Positions 16,811 through 25,125 of a stretch of 64,000 bases of DNA are shown here, piece after piece. Source of the DNA: Pseudomonas graminis (GTDB taxonomy: Bacteria > Pseudomonadota > Gammaproteobacteria > Pseudomonadales > Pseudomonadaceae); the NCBI RefSeq assembly GCF_004364335.1, contig NZ_SOCR01000002.1:372001-436000 (forward strand). Direction: 5' to 3'. Position 1 is the first letter of the stretch. Each line of letters starts with the position of its first letter. Both the position numbers and the translations under genes were made by a program. Below the pieces are notes generated by a model. The model did no database searches and was not told the origin of the DNA. It worked only from the letters and a program-made list of their open reading frames with translations.

Positions 16811-17793
16811 TGAGAGCCTTTGATTACGTGCGCGCCAACAGCGTCGAACAGGCGGTGGCGACCCACGCGAAAAGCCCGACCACGTTCTTCCTCGCCGGCG
16901 GCACCACGTTGCTGGACCTGGTCAAGCTGGACATCATGCCGGCCGATCAGGTGATCGACGTCAATCACCTCTCGCTCAAGCAGATTGAGGTGCAGAAGGA
17001 CGGCAGCGTGCGCATTGGTGCGCTGGTCAGCAATACCGAACTGGCCCATCACCCGCACATCGTCGAGCACTACGCGGTGCTGTCCCAGGCGCTGCTGTCC
17101 GGCGCCACCACTCAACTGCGCAACAAGGCCACGACGGCCGGCAACGTGATGCAGCGGGTGCGCTGCAACTATTTCCGCGACGGCTATTCGCCCTGCAACA
17201 AACGCGAACCGGGCTCGGGTTGCGCGGCCATCGACGGCCACAATCGCAGCGTCCACGCGGTGCTCGGCACCAGCGACCAGTGCATCGCGAGCCACCCTTC
17301 GGACATGTGCGTGGCGATGGTCGCCATTGGTGGGACGGTCGAAGTGCAAGGCCCGAAGGGCAAGCGCAGCGTTGATTTCGCTGACTTTCACCTGCTGCCC
17401 GGCGCGACGCCGTGGAAAGAACACGCGCTGCTGGACGATGAGTTGATCACCCACGTGGTGCTCGCTGCACCCATGGCCGGCAACAAGTCCGCTTACCTGA
17501 AGCTGCGTGATCGCGCCTCGTACCAGTTCGCCCTGGCGTCCAGCGCCGTGATCGTCGTCATGGACGGCAATACCGTGCGCGAAGCGCGGGTGGCCCTGGG
17601 CGGCGTCGGCACCAAACCCTGGCGGTCGGTCGAAGCCGAACAGGCGTTAAAGGGCCAGACCCTGACGCCGCAGATACTCGAAAACGTCGCTGCCATCGCC
17701 CTCAAGGGCGCCAAAGCCTATCGCCACAACGCCTACAAGATCGCCCTGGGGCAGCAGGCCATCGTGCGCAACCTCGGCACCTTGAACGCCTGA
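16810..17793 (+). CDS. paoB: Aldehyde oxidoreductase, FAD-binding subunit
   Basis: A 327-residue FAD subunit of the CoxM/XdhB family. The FAD-binding loop FFLAGGTTLLDLVKL and the later LRNKATTAGNVMQRVRCNYF segment are typical. Like E. coli PaoB it has a cysteine-containing insert (RCNYFRDGYSPCNKREPGSGC and DQCIASHPSDMC, cited in parts) that in the E. coli enzyme binds an extra 4Fe-4S cluster; the four cysteines appear to be present. It starts within the paoA stop codon (TGATG), indicating translational coupling, and is followed by paoC after 14 bp with a GGAGG ribosome site. Confidence 0.92.
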   Translation: MRAFDYVRANSVEQAVATHAKSPTTFFLAGGTTLLDLVKLDIMPADQVIDVNHLSLKQIEVQKDGSVRIGALVSNTELAHHPHIVEHYAVLSQALLSGATTQLRNKATTAGNVMQRVRCNYFRDGYSPCNKREPGSGCAAIDGHNRSVHAVLGTSDQCIASHPSDMCVAMVAIGGTVEVQGPKGKRSVDFADFHLLPGATPWKEHALLDDELITHVVLAAPMAGNKSAYLKLRDRASYQFALASSAVIVVMDGNTVREARVALGGVGTKPWRSVEAEQALKGQTLTPQILENVAAIALKGAKAYRHNAYKIALGQQAIVRNLGTLNA

Positions 17794-17807
17794 CCGGAGG
17801 ATTCACC

Positions 17808-20039
17808 ATGACGGATGCAATGATTGGCTCGGCACCCCGCCGCATTGATGGCCAGCGTAAGGTCACCGGTAGCGCGATGTACGCGTCCGACCACCACCTG
17901 AAAAATATGGCCTACGGCTACGGCGTGTTCAGCACCGTGGCCAGCGGCAAGATCACCGGCCTGGAACTGGACGCCGCGCGCAAATCGCCGGGCGTGCTGG
18001 AGATTCTGCACCACGGCAACTTCCCGTCGCTTTATCACAACTCGACGCTGCCGATGTCCTTCGCGCAGATCCTCAAGGCGGCCAAGTCCGACGAAAGCCG
18101 CCTGCCGTTCGAAGACGACACCGTGCATTACGCCGGGCAGTTCGTCGCCCTGGTGGTGGCCGACACCTTCGAGCACGCCCGAGCTGCGGCCTATAAGATC
18201 AAAGTCAGCTACAGCAAGACCGACGCCGTGGCCAATCTGGAACAAGGGCTGAAAGGCGGCGCGTTGCAGGACGGCAGCCCGAACCACACCCGGGGTGACG
18301 CCGCCGCTGCGTTCGACGGCGCCGCCCACAGCATCGACACCACCTACTCGACACCCGTCGAAACCCACAACCCGATGGAAATGCACGCTACCGTCGCCAG
18401 TTGGGAAGACGGGCGCCTGATCGTGTACGAAGCCACCCAGGGCGTGGTCGCTCACCGCAATTCCCTGGCGAAAATCTTCGGTTTGATTCCGGAGAAGGTC
18501 GAAGTGCGCGCGCCGTTCATTGGCTCGGGTTTCGGCAGCAAGCTGTGGATCTGGCCCCATTCGGTCGCCGCCTGCGGCGCTGCCAGGGTGCTCAATCGGC
18601 CGGTGCAGTTGGTGGTGCCGCGCCAGCAGATGTTCACCACCACCGGCCACCGCCCGGAAACCCGTCAGCGCATGCGCCTGGCGACCGACGACAAAGGCAA
18701 GCTGGTGTCGGTGCGCCACGAGTCGATCAACACCACATCCTTCACCGACCCGTACAAGGAAAACTGCGGCACCTCGACCAAGAGCCTCTACAGCTGCGCC
18801 AATGTGCTGGTCACCCACAAGATCATCGAAGTCAATCGCGGCACGCCGACCTCCATGCGCGCGCCGGGTGCGGCGCCGGGGCTGTTCGCCCTGGAATCGG
18901 CCATGGACGAGATGGCGGATAAGCTCGGCATGGACCCGCTGGAATTCCGCAAGCTGAACGTCTCCGAGCGCGACGAGAGCCAGAACCTGCCGTGGTCGAG
19001 CAATCATCTGCAGGAGTGCATCGACAAGGCCGCCGAGCGCTTCGGCTGGAGCAAACGCAACCCGACGCCGGGTTCGATGAAGGACGGCACCGAGATCATC
19101 GGCTATGGCATGGCCGCCTGTAACTGGGACGCCTATCGCACCCCCGCCGAAGCGCAAGTCGCGCTGCGCGCCGACGGCACGGCCTGGGCCATTTGCGGGG
19201 TGCAGGACATCGGCACCGGCACCTACACCATCGTTGCTCAAGTGGTCAGCAGCATCACCGGCATCCCGCTGGACAAGATCGAAGTGGAGCTGGGCAATTC
19301 ATCGTTCCCGCCGGCGCCGGTGTCGGGCGGGTCATGGGCCACCGCGAGCGTGCTGCCGGCCATTGCCGAGGCGACCCGTCAGGCCGTTGAACAGCTGAAG
19401 GCGTTCGCAACCGCGCCCAAGGGCGTGTTTGCCGGGGCCAAGGCTGATCAGGTGAGCTTCGAGCAGGGCCAGTTGAAGAGCGGCGACAAGACCTTTGCCA
19501 TCGCCGATGTGCTCAAGGCGCAGAAGCAGGCCAGCGCCTTCGGTGAAGCGAAGACCGGCATGAACGACACCAGCAAGCACTCGTTCCGCTCCTTCGGCGT
19601 GCATTTTGTCGAAGTGCGCTGGGACCCGGGCATCTCGCGGCTGCGCGTGTCTCGGGTGGTCAGCGCGATTGACGTGGGCAAGGTGATCAACCAGAAAACC
19701 GCGCTCAACCAGGTCGAAGGCGCCATCGTCATGGGCGTCGGCATGGCGCTGTTTGAAGCGACGGACTTCGACGAGCGCAACGCCATGCCGGTGAACAACA
19801 ACTACGCCGAATACGTGGTGCCGGTGCACGCCGACCAGCCGGAGATCGACGTGATCCTGCTGGACTACCCCGACTTCGAGCTCAACGAGTTCGGCGCTCG
19901 GGGCATTGGTGAGATAGGGATTACCGGACTGGCTGCAGCGGTGGCCAACGCCGTGTCCCACGCCACGGGCAAACGCATTCGGGATCTGCCGATTACGCTG
20001 GACAAACTGATGGATTTGCCGCCGACGATGAGGGTTTAA
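17808..20039 (+). CDS. paoC: Aldehyde oxidoreductase, molybdenum-binding subunit
   Basis: The 743-residue catalytic subunit of the xanthine oxidase family; E. coli PaoC is of similar size. It starts at the domain-typical SAPRRIDGQRKVTGSAMYASD region, includes the cofactor loop segments IGSGFGSKLW and TSMRAPGAAPG (with the conserved arginine), and ends with GARGIGEIGITGLAAA, which holds the catalytic glutamate. E. coli PaoC uses molybdopterin cytosine dinucleotide; the same is expected here. The Tat signal on PaoA would carry the folded complex to the periplasm. The dedicated maturation chaperone PaoD is not found next to it. The role is detoxifying aldehydes, probably aromatic ones (family knowledge). 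Confidence 0.93.
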   Translation: MTDAMIGSAPRRIDGQRKVTGSAMYASDHHLKNMAYGYGVFSTVASGKITGLELDAARKSPGVLEILHHGNFPSLYHNSTLPMSFAQILKAAKSDESRLPFEDDTVHYAGQFVALVVADTFEHARAAAYKIKVSYSKTDAVANLEQGLKGGALQDGSPNHTRGDAAAAFDGAAHSIDTTYSTPVETHNPMEMHATVASWEDGRLIVYEATQGVVAHRNSLAKIFGLIPEKVEVRAPFIGSGFGSKLWIWPHSVAACGAARVLNRPVQLVVPRQQMFTTTGHRPETRQRMRLATDDKGKLVSVRHESINTTSFTDPYKENCGTSTKSLYSCANVLVTHKIIEVNRGTPTSMRAPGAAPGLFALESAMDEMADKLGMDPLEFRKLNVSERDESQNLPWSSNHLQECIDKAAERFGWSKRNPTPGSMKDGTEIIGYGMAACNWDAYRTPAEAQVALRADGTAWAICGVQDIGTGTYTIVAQVVSSITGIPLDKIEVELGNSSFPPAPVSGGSWATASVLPAIAEATRQAVEQLKAFATAPKGVFAGAKADQVSFEQGQLKSGDKTFAIADVLKAQKQASAFGEAKTGMNDTSKHSFRSFGVHFVEVRWDPGISRLRVSRVVSAIDVGKVINQKTALNQVEGAIVMGVGMALFEATDFDERNAMPVNNNYAEYVVPVHADQPEIDVILLDYPDFELNEFGARGIGEIGITGLAAAVANAVSHATGKRIRDLPITLDKLMDLPPTMRV

Positions 20040-20068
20040 GCCGGAAATTCCAGCGGGCTGACCGCCCT

Positions 20069-20269
20069 CTTCCCGGCTAAAGCCGGTCCTACTCGCCGCG
20101 TGCAGTCAGTAGGACCGGCTTCAGCCGGGAAGCCTTTGATTTTGATCGGCGGCGTCCAAATTGAGCGACAAGCGCAGAACCCGTAGGAGCCGGCTTGCTG
20201 GCGAACCCGTTTCGTCAGGCGACACCTTCTGTTCTGACCCACCGCATTCGCCAGCAAGCCGGCTCCCAC
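20069..20269. repeat. REP elements: a family A pair and a family C pair
   Basis: A family A pair (inverted at 20069-20092, direct at 20109-20132) is followed by a family C pair with core GTAGGAGCCGGCTTGCTGGC at 20183-20205 and its inverse at 20247-20269. The two REPINs sit side by side between the paoC stop and the xylB stop, two convergent genes. No terminator with a T-run is evident, so the hairpins may fill that role. Confidence 0.9.
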
Positions 20270-20356
20270 AGTCAATCTCGAAAGCGACCGAAATCAGCGG
20301 CGGACGCAGACACCTGTGATCGTACCTACGCTCTACATGGCATACCGCACTGGACG

Positions 20357-21841
20357 TCAGGCACGTAATCCTTGCGCCGCGCCCAGCAGCCCTTTGAATT
20401 TCCCGTAGCGTGCCATCAACACGCCCTGCACCGCCGGCATCGGCTGATACCGCGCCTTCACCGCCATCCCCCGCTTCATCAATTCAGCCCCCTCCCCGAT
20501 CGACAAAAACCCCAGCTTGGCCGCACCCATGCACGCGCTGAGTTCGCTGCCGTGCAAGGTGTACACCTCGCGATCCAGAATGTTGGCCAGCAACTGCGCC
20601 CAGTATTCGCTTCGAGCCCCGCCGCCTACCAGCGCGCAGGCGTTGACCGTGGCGCCGGCGGACAGCGTGGCGTTCATCGCGTCCAGCAACCCGAACCCAA
20701 CGCCTTCCAGCACCGCGTAACCCAACATGGCCGGCGTGCTGTCGTGGCCCAGGTTCATGAATCCGCCGCGCAGCAGCGGGTCGTTGTGGGGCGTGCGCTC
20801 GCCCGCGAGGTACGGAAGAAACAGCGGACTGGACACCGCCACCGGCTGATCGACCGGCAACGCAGCGTGAACCTGATCGAGCAACGCCTGCTCATCAGGC
20901 TGACCCAACAAGCGGGTGACCCAGCGCAGGCAACTCGCCCCCGCCAGCATCGCGCCCATGGTGTACCAGCGCTGCGGCAACGCGTGGCAAAAGCTGTGCA
21001 CGGCGCCGGCCGGGTTGCCTGCCGGATGATCGGTGATCGCGACGATCGCCGCGCTGGTGCCGAGGGTGACAAACGCATCACCGGCGTTGATCGCGCCGAT
21101 GCCCACCGCGGACACCGGGTTGTCACCGCCACCTGCGGCCACGGGCAGGCCCAACGGCAAACCCAGTGCATCCGCCGCCTCGGCACTCAGGCCGGCAGAC
21201 AGTTGATCGGCCTCCAGCAACCGGGGCATCTGCTCAATCGTCAGCCCGGTGGCGTGGAGCATCGGCGCGTACCATTCGCGCTTTGCCACATCCAGCCACA
21301 AGGTTCCGGCAGCGTCGGACATGTCACTCACCTGCGCGCCGGTCAGCAGCAGGCGCAAGTAATCCTTCGGCGACAGCACGCTGGCAATGCGCGCGAAGAC
21401 CTGCGGCTCGTGCTGCTGCATCCACACAAGCTTCGGCGCGGTGAGCCCGGCCATGGCCAGGCTGCCGGTGACGTCAGCGTAATCCGGGTAATCCTGGTTC
21501 AGTCGCGACGCCTGAAGCACGGCGCGCGAGTCGTCCCAGAGAATCGCCGGATACAGCACCTGTTCCGCCGCATCCAGTAAAACTGCGCCGTGCATTTGCC
21601 CAGACAAGCCGATGCAGGCCACCCGCGCCCACGCCTGGGGATTGGTTGCCCGCAACTGAGCCAGCGCCGATACACAGGCCTGCCACCAGTCAGCCGGGTT
21701 CTGCTCCGACCAGCCCGACAGCCGGCGGCTGACCTCCACGCGCGCACCGGCCTGGGCCAGCACTTCGCCTTCGGCGCCAAGCAGAATGGCCTTGAGCTCG
21801 GACGTGCCGAGGTCGATGCCCAGAGAAACAAGCTGATTCAT
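20357..21841 (-). CDS. xylB: Xylulokinase (FGGY family)
   Basis: A 494-residue sugar kinase. The N-terminal phosphate-binding segment SLGIDLGTSELKA, the GLSGQMHGAVLLD segment (typical of xylulokinase rather than glycerol or gluconate kinase), LWDDSRA and the C-terminal GGGARSEYWAQLLANIL match XylB. It should phosphorylate D-xylulose to xylulose-5-phosphate for the pentose phosphate pathway. It is the last gene of the sugar cassette, after the ABC transporter and LacI regulator. I chose the ATG at 21841; the longer frame to 21958 reads through a 15-bp repeat array into the regulator end. The adjacent repeat unit supplies AGGA about 11 bases upstream. Confidence 0.93.
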   Translation of the reverse strand: MNQLVSLGIDLGTSELKAILLGAEGEVLAQAGARVEVSRRLSGWSEQNPADWWQACVSALAQLRATNPQAWARVACIGLSGQMHGAVLLDAAEQVLYPAILWDDSRAVLQASRLNQDYPDYADVTGSLAMAGLTAPKLVWMQQHEPQVFARIASVLSPKDYLRLLLTGAQVSDMSDAAGTLWLDVAKREWYAPMLHATGLTIEQMPRLLEADQLSAGLSAEAADALGLPLGLPVAAGGGDNPVSAVGIGAINAGDAFVTLGTSAAIVAITDHPAGNPAGAVHSFCHALPQRWYTMGAMLAGASCLRWVTRLLGQPDEQALLDQVHAALPVDQPVAVSSPLFLPYLAGERTPHNDPLLRGGFMNLGHDSTPAMLGYAVLEGVGFGLLDAMNATLSAGATVNACALVGGGARSEYWAQLLANILDREVYTLHGSELSACMGAAKLGFLSIGEGAELMKRGMAVKARYQPMPAVQGVLMARYGKFKGLLGAAQGLRA

Positions 21842-21843
21842 GA

Positions 21844-21932
21844 AAATCCGGTTCCTGAAAGATCGGTGCTTGAGAGTTTGTTGCCTGAAATTCTGATGCC
21901 TGAAAATCCGGTGGCTGAAACCCGGTGGCTGA
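21844..21932 (-). repeat. Six-unit 15-bp tandem array ahead of xylB
   Basis: On the minus strand the units are about TCAGGCANCNGAATT in form: TCAGCCACCGGGTT (14 bp), TCAGCCACCGGATTT, TCAGGCATCAGAATT, TCAGGCAACAAACTC, TCAAGCACCGATCTT and TCAGGAACCGGATTT, ending two bases before the xylB ATG. The array fills almost the whole gap between the LacI regulator stop and the kinase start. Four of the six units carry an AGG or AAG Shine-Dalgarno-like core at the same phase. The units differ enough to be old or under selection. Confidence 0.85.
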
Positions 21933-21942
21933 CAGCGCCCCC

Positions 21943-22941
21943 TCAAGGACACCCACACGAATTACGAATGCGTAACGTCGGCGCCAGTCGCTCCGACAGT
22001 CGTTTGCCCTCGGGATGATCGATGCGCTGCAGCAGCAACTGCACCGCCCGCGCGCCCAGTGCCTGCACCGGCTGAGCAATCACGCTCAAGCGGGGCAGGA
22101 AAAAATCCGCCCAGTCGAAATCGTCGAAACCCACCAGGGCCATCTGCTCGGGCACGGCGATAGTGGCGTCGCGCAACGCGTGCATGGCGCCGATGGTCAT
22201 CAGGTTATTCGCCGCCAGAATCGCCGTGGGTGGCGGGCTCAGGCGCAACAGCGCGGACGTGGCGACCCGGGCGGATTCGCTGTTCGACTCGCCGTCGATC
22301 AGCAACTGCGGATCCCACGGCACATCAGCCTCAGCAAGCGCCTGCCGGTAGCCCTCGATCCGCTCCTCTGTCGTGCTCAGCCCACGGCGCCCGGCGATCA
22401 TGCCGATGCGCCGGTGGCCGTGGCCGATCAAATGAGTGACCAGCTCGCAGGTGGACAGACGATTCTCGACGCCGACCTGATCGAAGCCCTCGACCGCCAT
22501 CCTGTCCACCAGCACGCTGGGAATGGCATTGCTGCGCAAGTACGCCAACGCTGCCTGCTGCGGGTCACTGGACGGCGCGAGCAGAATGCCGTCGACGCGG
22601 CGATGGTGCAGCGCCTGCACCACCCGCAGTTCCTGAGCGGGATCGTCGTGGGTGTCGACGAACAACATCATGATCCCGTGGCGCGCGCATTCGGTTTCGA
22701 TGGCGTGCACGGTCTCGCTGAAATAGTGATTGGACAGCGCCGAGATCGCCACGCCGATGGTATTGGTGCGTGAACGGGCCAGCGAGCGCGCCAGGGTGTT
22801 GGGGATGTAGCCCAAGTCCTGAACCGCCCGCTGCACCGCTTCCACCGTCCTGTCGCTGACCTTCCGTGTGCCGTTGAGCACGTGGGAAACGGTCGAGGTC
22901 GATACCCGCGCCCGCTTCGCCACGTCTTCCATTTTGATCAC
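21943..22941 (-). CDS. LacI-family transcriptional regulator of the sugar cassette
   Basis: A 332-residue LacI/GalR regulator. The N-terminal helix-turn-helix (MEDVAKRARVSTSTVSHVLN) and hinge (LGYIPNTLARSLA) are followed by a periplasmic-binding-protein-like sugar domain. The GTG at 22941 is preferred: GGAG lies eight bases upstream, whereas the in-frame ATG at 22932 would be too far from it. It sits inside the operon, 26 bp after the binding-protein gene and 101 bp before xylB, so it probably autoregulates. The candidate operators at 26832-26879 have the palindromic CG-centred form this family binds. The inducer is probably the transported sugar or its kinase product. Confidence 0.92.
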   Translation of the reverse strand: MIKMEDVAKRARVSTSTVSHVLNGTRKVSDRTVEAVQRAVQDLGYIPNTLARSLARSRTNTIGVAISALSNHYFSETVHAIETECARHGIMMLFVDTHDDPAQELRVVQALHHRRVDGILLAPSSDPQQAALAYLRSNAIPSVLVDRMAVEGFDQVGVENRLSTCELVTHLIGHGHRRIGMIAGRRGLSTTEERIEGYRQALAEADVPWDPQLLIDGESNSESARVATSALLRLSPPPTAILAANNLMTIGAMHALRDATIAVPEQMALVGFDDFDWADFFLPRLSVIAQPVQALGARAVQLLLQRIDHPEGKRLSERLAPTLRIRNSCGCP

Positions 22942-22967
22942 GGCGACGACTCCTTCAGGCCTGCGTC

Positions 22968-23909
22968 TCAGTGCTTGCTGGACCAGCCGCTGTAGGAACC
23001 GATGTTGTCGCGGGTGATCAGTTTCGGCGTGAGTTGAGTGACCGCTTCAGCGGGTTTCTTGTCGTTGAGCAGATCGTTGCCGATGACCACCGCCTGCTGC
23101 GCCATGGCCCAAGGGTCCTGGCTGGCCGAGGCCTGAATCGAGGTGTCGGACTTGAGGGCCTGCTCGATGTCCGGTGCGCCGTCCACCGAAGTGATGACGA
23201 TGCCGCTGCGTTTCAGTTGCTTGGCCGCCAGGTCACTGCCGATCGCCTGAGGATCGTTGATCGCGAACAGGCCGTCGATTTTCGGGAAGCGCGTCAGGTA
23301 ACCCTGCATCGCGTTCAGGCCACCTTCGCGGGAGCCTTTGGCGTCCTGATCGTCGGAGAGAATCTTGATGTCCGGCGCGGCGGCGAAGGCCGACTTACAG
23401 CCTGCAACACGGTCGGTCACAGCGGTGACTTGCGGGCCATTCTGGATGATCACGTTGCCCTTGCCCGACAGCTTGTCGACGATGAACTGGCAGGCCAGCT
23501 TGCCCGCTTCAACGTTATCGGTCTGCACGGTGGCGTCGACACCGGCGGCGCTGACGTCAACGGCCACGACCTTGATGCCGGCGGCCTGGGCTTTCTTGAT
23601 CGCCGAAGCGATGGCCTTCGGGTCCACGGCATTGATCAGGATCAGGTCGACGCCCGACGCAATGAAGTTGTCGATCTGCGAGAACTGCTTACTCAGGTCG
23701 TAATCGGCGGAGACGGAGGTCACTTTGACATTGGGGTTGAGCTCCAGGGCCTTGGCCTTGGCGCCGTCGGCCAGGGTGACGAAATACGGGTTGCCCAGCG
23801 AACCCAGAGTGATGCCGACGGATTTCAGCTCGCGGGCTTCTACGCCCTGGGACAGCAACGCGGCCAGGCACAGGGACATGACAGCGGGGAATTTGCGTTT
23901 GACGTTCAT
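22968..23909 (-). CDS. Sugar ABC transporter, periplasmic binding protein
   Basis: A 313-residue RbsB-type (peripla_BP_4) solute-binding protein with a signal peptide (MNVKRKFPAVMSLCLAALLS, cleavage near VEA-RE). The mature start SVGITLGSLGNPYFVTLADG, the hinge-region INAVDPKAIASAIKKA and FAINDPQAIGS are typical of sugar-binding members for pentoses and polyols. It delivers its ligand to the permease encoded 64 bp upstream. AGAGAG precedes the ATG at 23909; a longer frame to 24020 overlaps the permease and was rejected. The linked xylulokinase suggests D-xylulose or a polyol converted to it, such as xylitol or D-arabitol, but ligand identity cannot be read from the sequence. Confidence 0.92.
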   Translation of the reverse strand: MNVKRKFPAVMSLCLAALLSQGVEARELKSVGITLGSLGNPYFVTLADGAKAKALELNPNVKVTSVSADYDLSKQFSQIDNFIASGVDLILINAVDPKAIASAIKKAQAAGIKVVAVDVSAAGVDATVQTDNVEAGKLACQFIVDKLSGKGNVIIQNGPQVTAVTDRVAGCKSAFAAAPDIKILSDDQDAKGSREGGLNAMQGYLTRFPKIDGLFAINDPQAIGSDLAAKQLKRSGIVITSVDGAPDIEQALKSDTSIQASASQDPWAMAQQAVVIGNDLLNDKKPAEAVTQLTPKLITRDNIGSYSGWSSKH

Positions 23910-23973
23910 GGGTTCTCTCTTGTGATTATTGTCGGAGTCTTCGTTGAAACGCGTGCAGCCATTTAGCAGGTGA

Positions 23974-24966
23974 TCAGGTCCGCGCACCGGATTGGCGATA
24001 GCGGTCCAGGGCCACCGCACCGATGATGACGATGCCCTTGATAATGTATTGCCAGATGTCGGAGACGCCCAGCAGCACCAGGCCGTTGGTCAACACCGCG
24101 ATGATCAGCGCGCCGATCAGGGTCCCGCCGATGGTGCCGACGCCGCCAGTGAAACTGGTGCCGCCGAGGATCACCGCCGCAATGGCGTCCAGCTCGTAGG
24201 ACTGGCCCAGTTGCAGGCCGTTGGCGGCAAACAGGCGCGAGGCGCTCATCACTGCACCGAGCCCGGCCAGCGCGCCGGAGACCGCGTAGACGAACAGCAA
24301 CACCTTCCACACCTTGATCCCGGACAGGCGCGCCGCTTCCGGATTGCCGCCCACCGAGTAGATCTGCACGCCCATGACCGTGCGGCGCAGGATGAACCAC
24401 GACACTGCGATGACCGCCACGGCGATGATCACCAGCCACGGCACGCCGAGCACTGAATCGTTGCCGATGAAGGCGAAAGGCAGGTCAGGGTTGAACACGG
24501 TTTTGTCGTCGGCCAGTAAACGCGCCAGGCCACGCATGGCGGTGAGCGCGCCGAGGGTGACGATGAACGGCGGCAGGCGCATGAAGGCAATCAGGCCACC
24601 GTTGACCAGCCCCAGCAACAGGCCGAAGCCCACGCCGGCGGCAATGCCGAGCATGCCGAACTGCGGTGACATCGAGGCTTGCAGGGCAACCACCGCCGAA
24701 GCCGCGAGAATCGCCCCCACGGACAGGTCGATGCCGGCGGTCAGAATCACGAAGGTCATGCCCGCCGCCAACACCACGTTGACCGAGGCTTGCTGGGTGA
24801 TGATCGACAGGTTCTGCCAGCTCATGAAGGTGTCGGTCATCAGTGAGAAGCCGATCAACAACAGAATCAGCACCGGCAGCATGCCAACGGTACGCATCAG
24901 TTCGCGCACCCGTTCACGCTTGCTGATGGCGGCGACGGTAGGCGAGTTTTCCAGGGGCAGACTCAT
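23974..24966 (-). CDS. Sugar ABC transporter, permease
   Basis: A 330-residue RbsC-family inner-membrane permease with about nine or ten hydrophobic helices. The characteristic segments TAGIDLSVGAILAASAVVAL and the C-terminal GGTSFTGGVGTIGGTLIGAL are both present. It pairs with the double-domain ATPase encoded upstream and the binding protein downstream. AAGGA lies nine bases before the ATG. A family B REPIN lies between it and the ATPase gene, so the operon is interrupted by a potential mRNA processing or attenuation site. No sign of truncation. Confidence 0.94.
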   Translation of the reverse strand: MSLPLENSPTVAAISKRERVRELMRTVGMLPVLILLLIGFSLMTDTFMSWQNLSIITQQASVNVVLAAGMTFVILTAGIDLSVGAILAASAVVALQASMSPQFGMLGIAAGVGFGLLLGLVNGGLIAFMRLPPFIVTLGALTAMRGLARLLADDKTVFNPDLPFAFIGNDSVLGVPWLVIIAVAVIAVSWFILRRTVMGVQIYSVGGNPEAARLSGIKVWKVLLFVYAVSGALAGLGAVMSASRLFAANGLQLGQSYELDAIAAVILGGTSFTGGVGTIGGTLIGALIIAVLTNGLVLLGVSDIWQYIIKGIVIIGAVALDRYRQSGART

Positions 24967-25009
24967 GGCCTGGGTTCCTTTTTATTGTTATCGGAAGATT
25001 GCGATTCCT

Positions 25010-25096
25010 GTAGGAGCGCGCTTGCCCGCGAAGGGGATCTGTCAGTGCCAAATGCGCTGACTGATACAACGCGTTCGCGGGCAAGCGCGCTTCTGC
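25010..25096. repeat. REPIN, family B, inside the sugar operon
   Basis: GTAGGAGCGCGCTTGCCCGC at 25010-25032 faces its inverse TTCGCGGGCAAGCGCGCTTC at 25074-25096, with about 40 bp between. It lies between the ATPase and permease genes, which are on the same strand and presumably co-transcribed. One arm ends in TTCTGC instead of the usual TCCTAC, a small drift from the family consensus. Confidence 0.9.
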
Positions 25097-25125
25097 ACGT
25101 TAAGTGTCGCGCCTGAGCGGTGGGT

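Noticed and set aside
17733..19241. 502-residue open frame opposite paoC
   Set aside because: Antisense of a well-supported molybdenum subunit gene, with composition typical of high-GC shadows.
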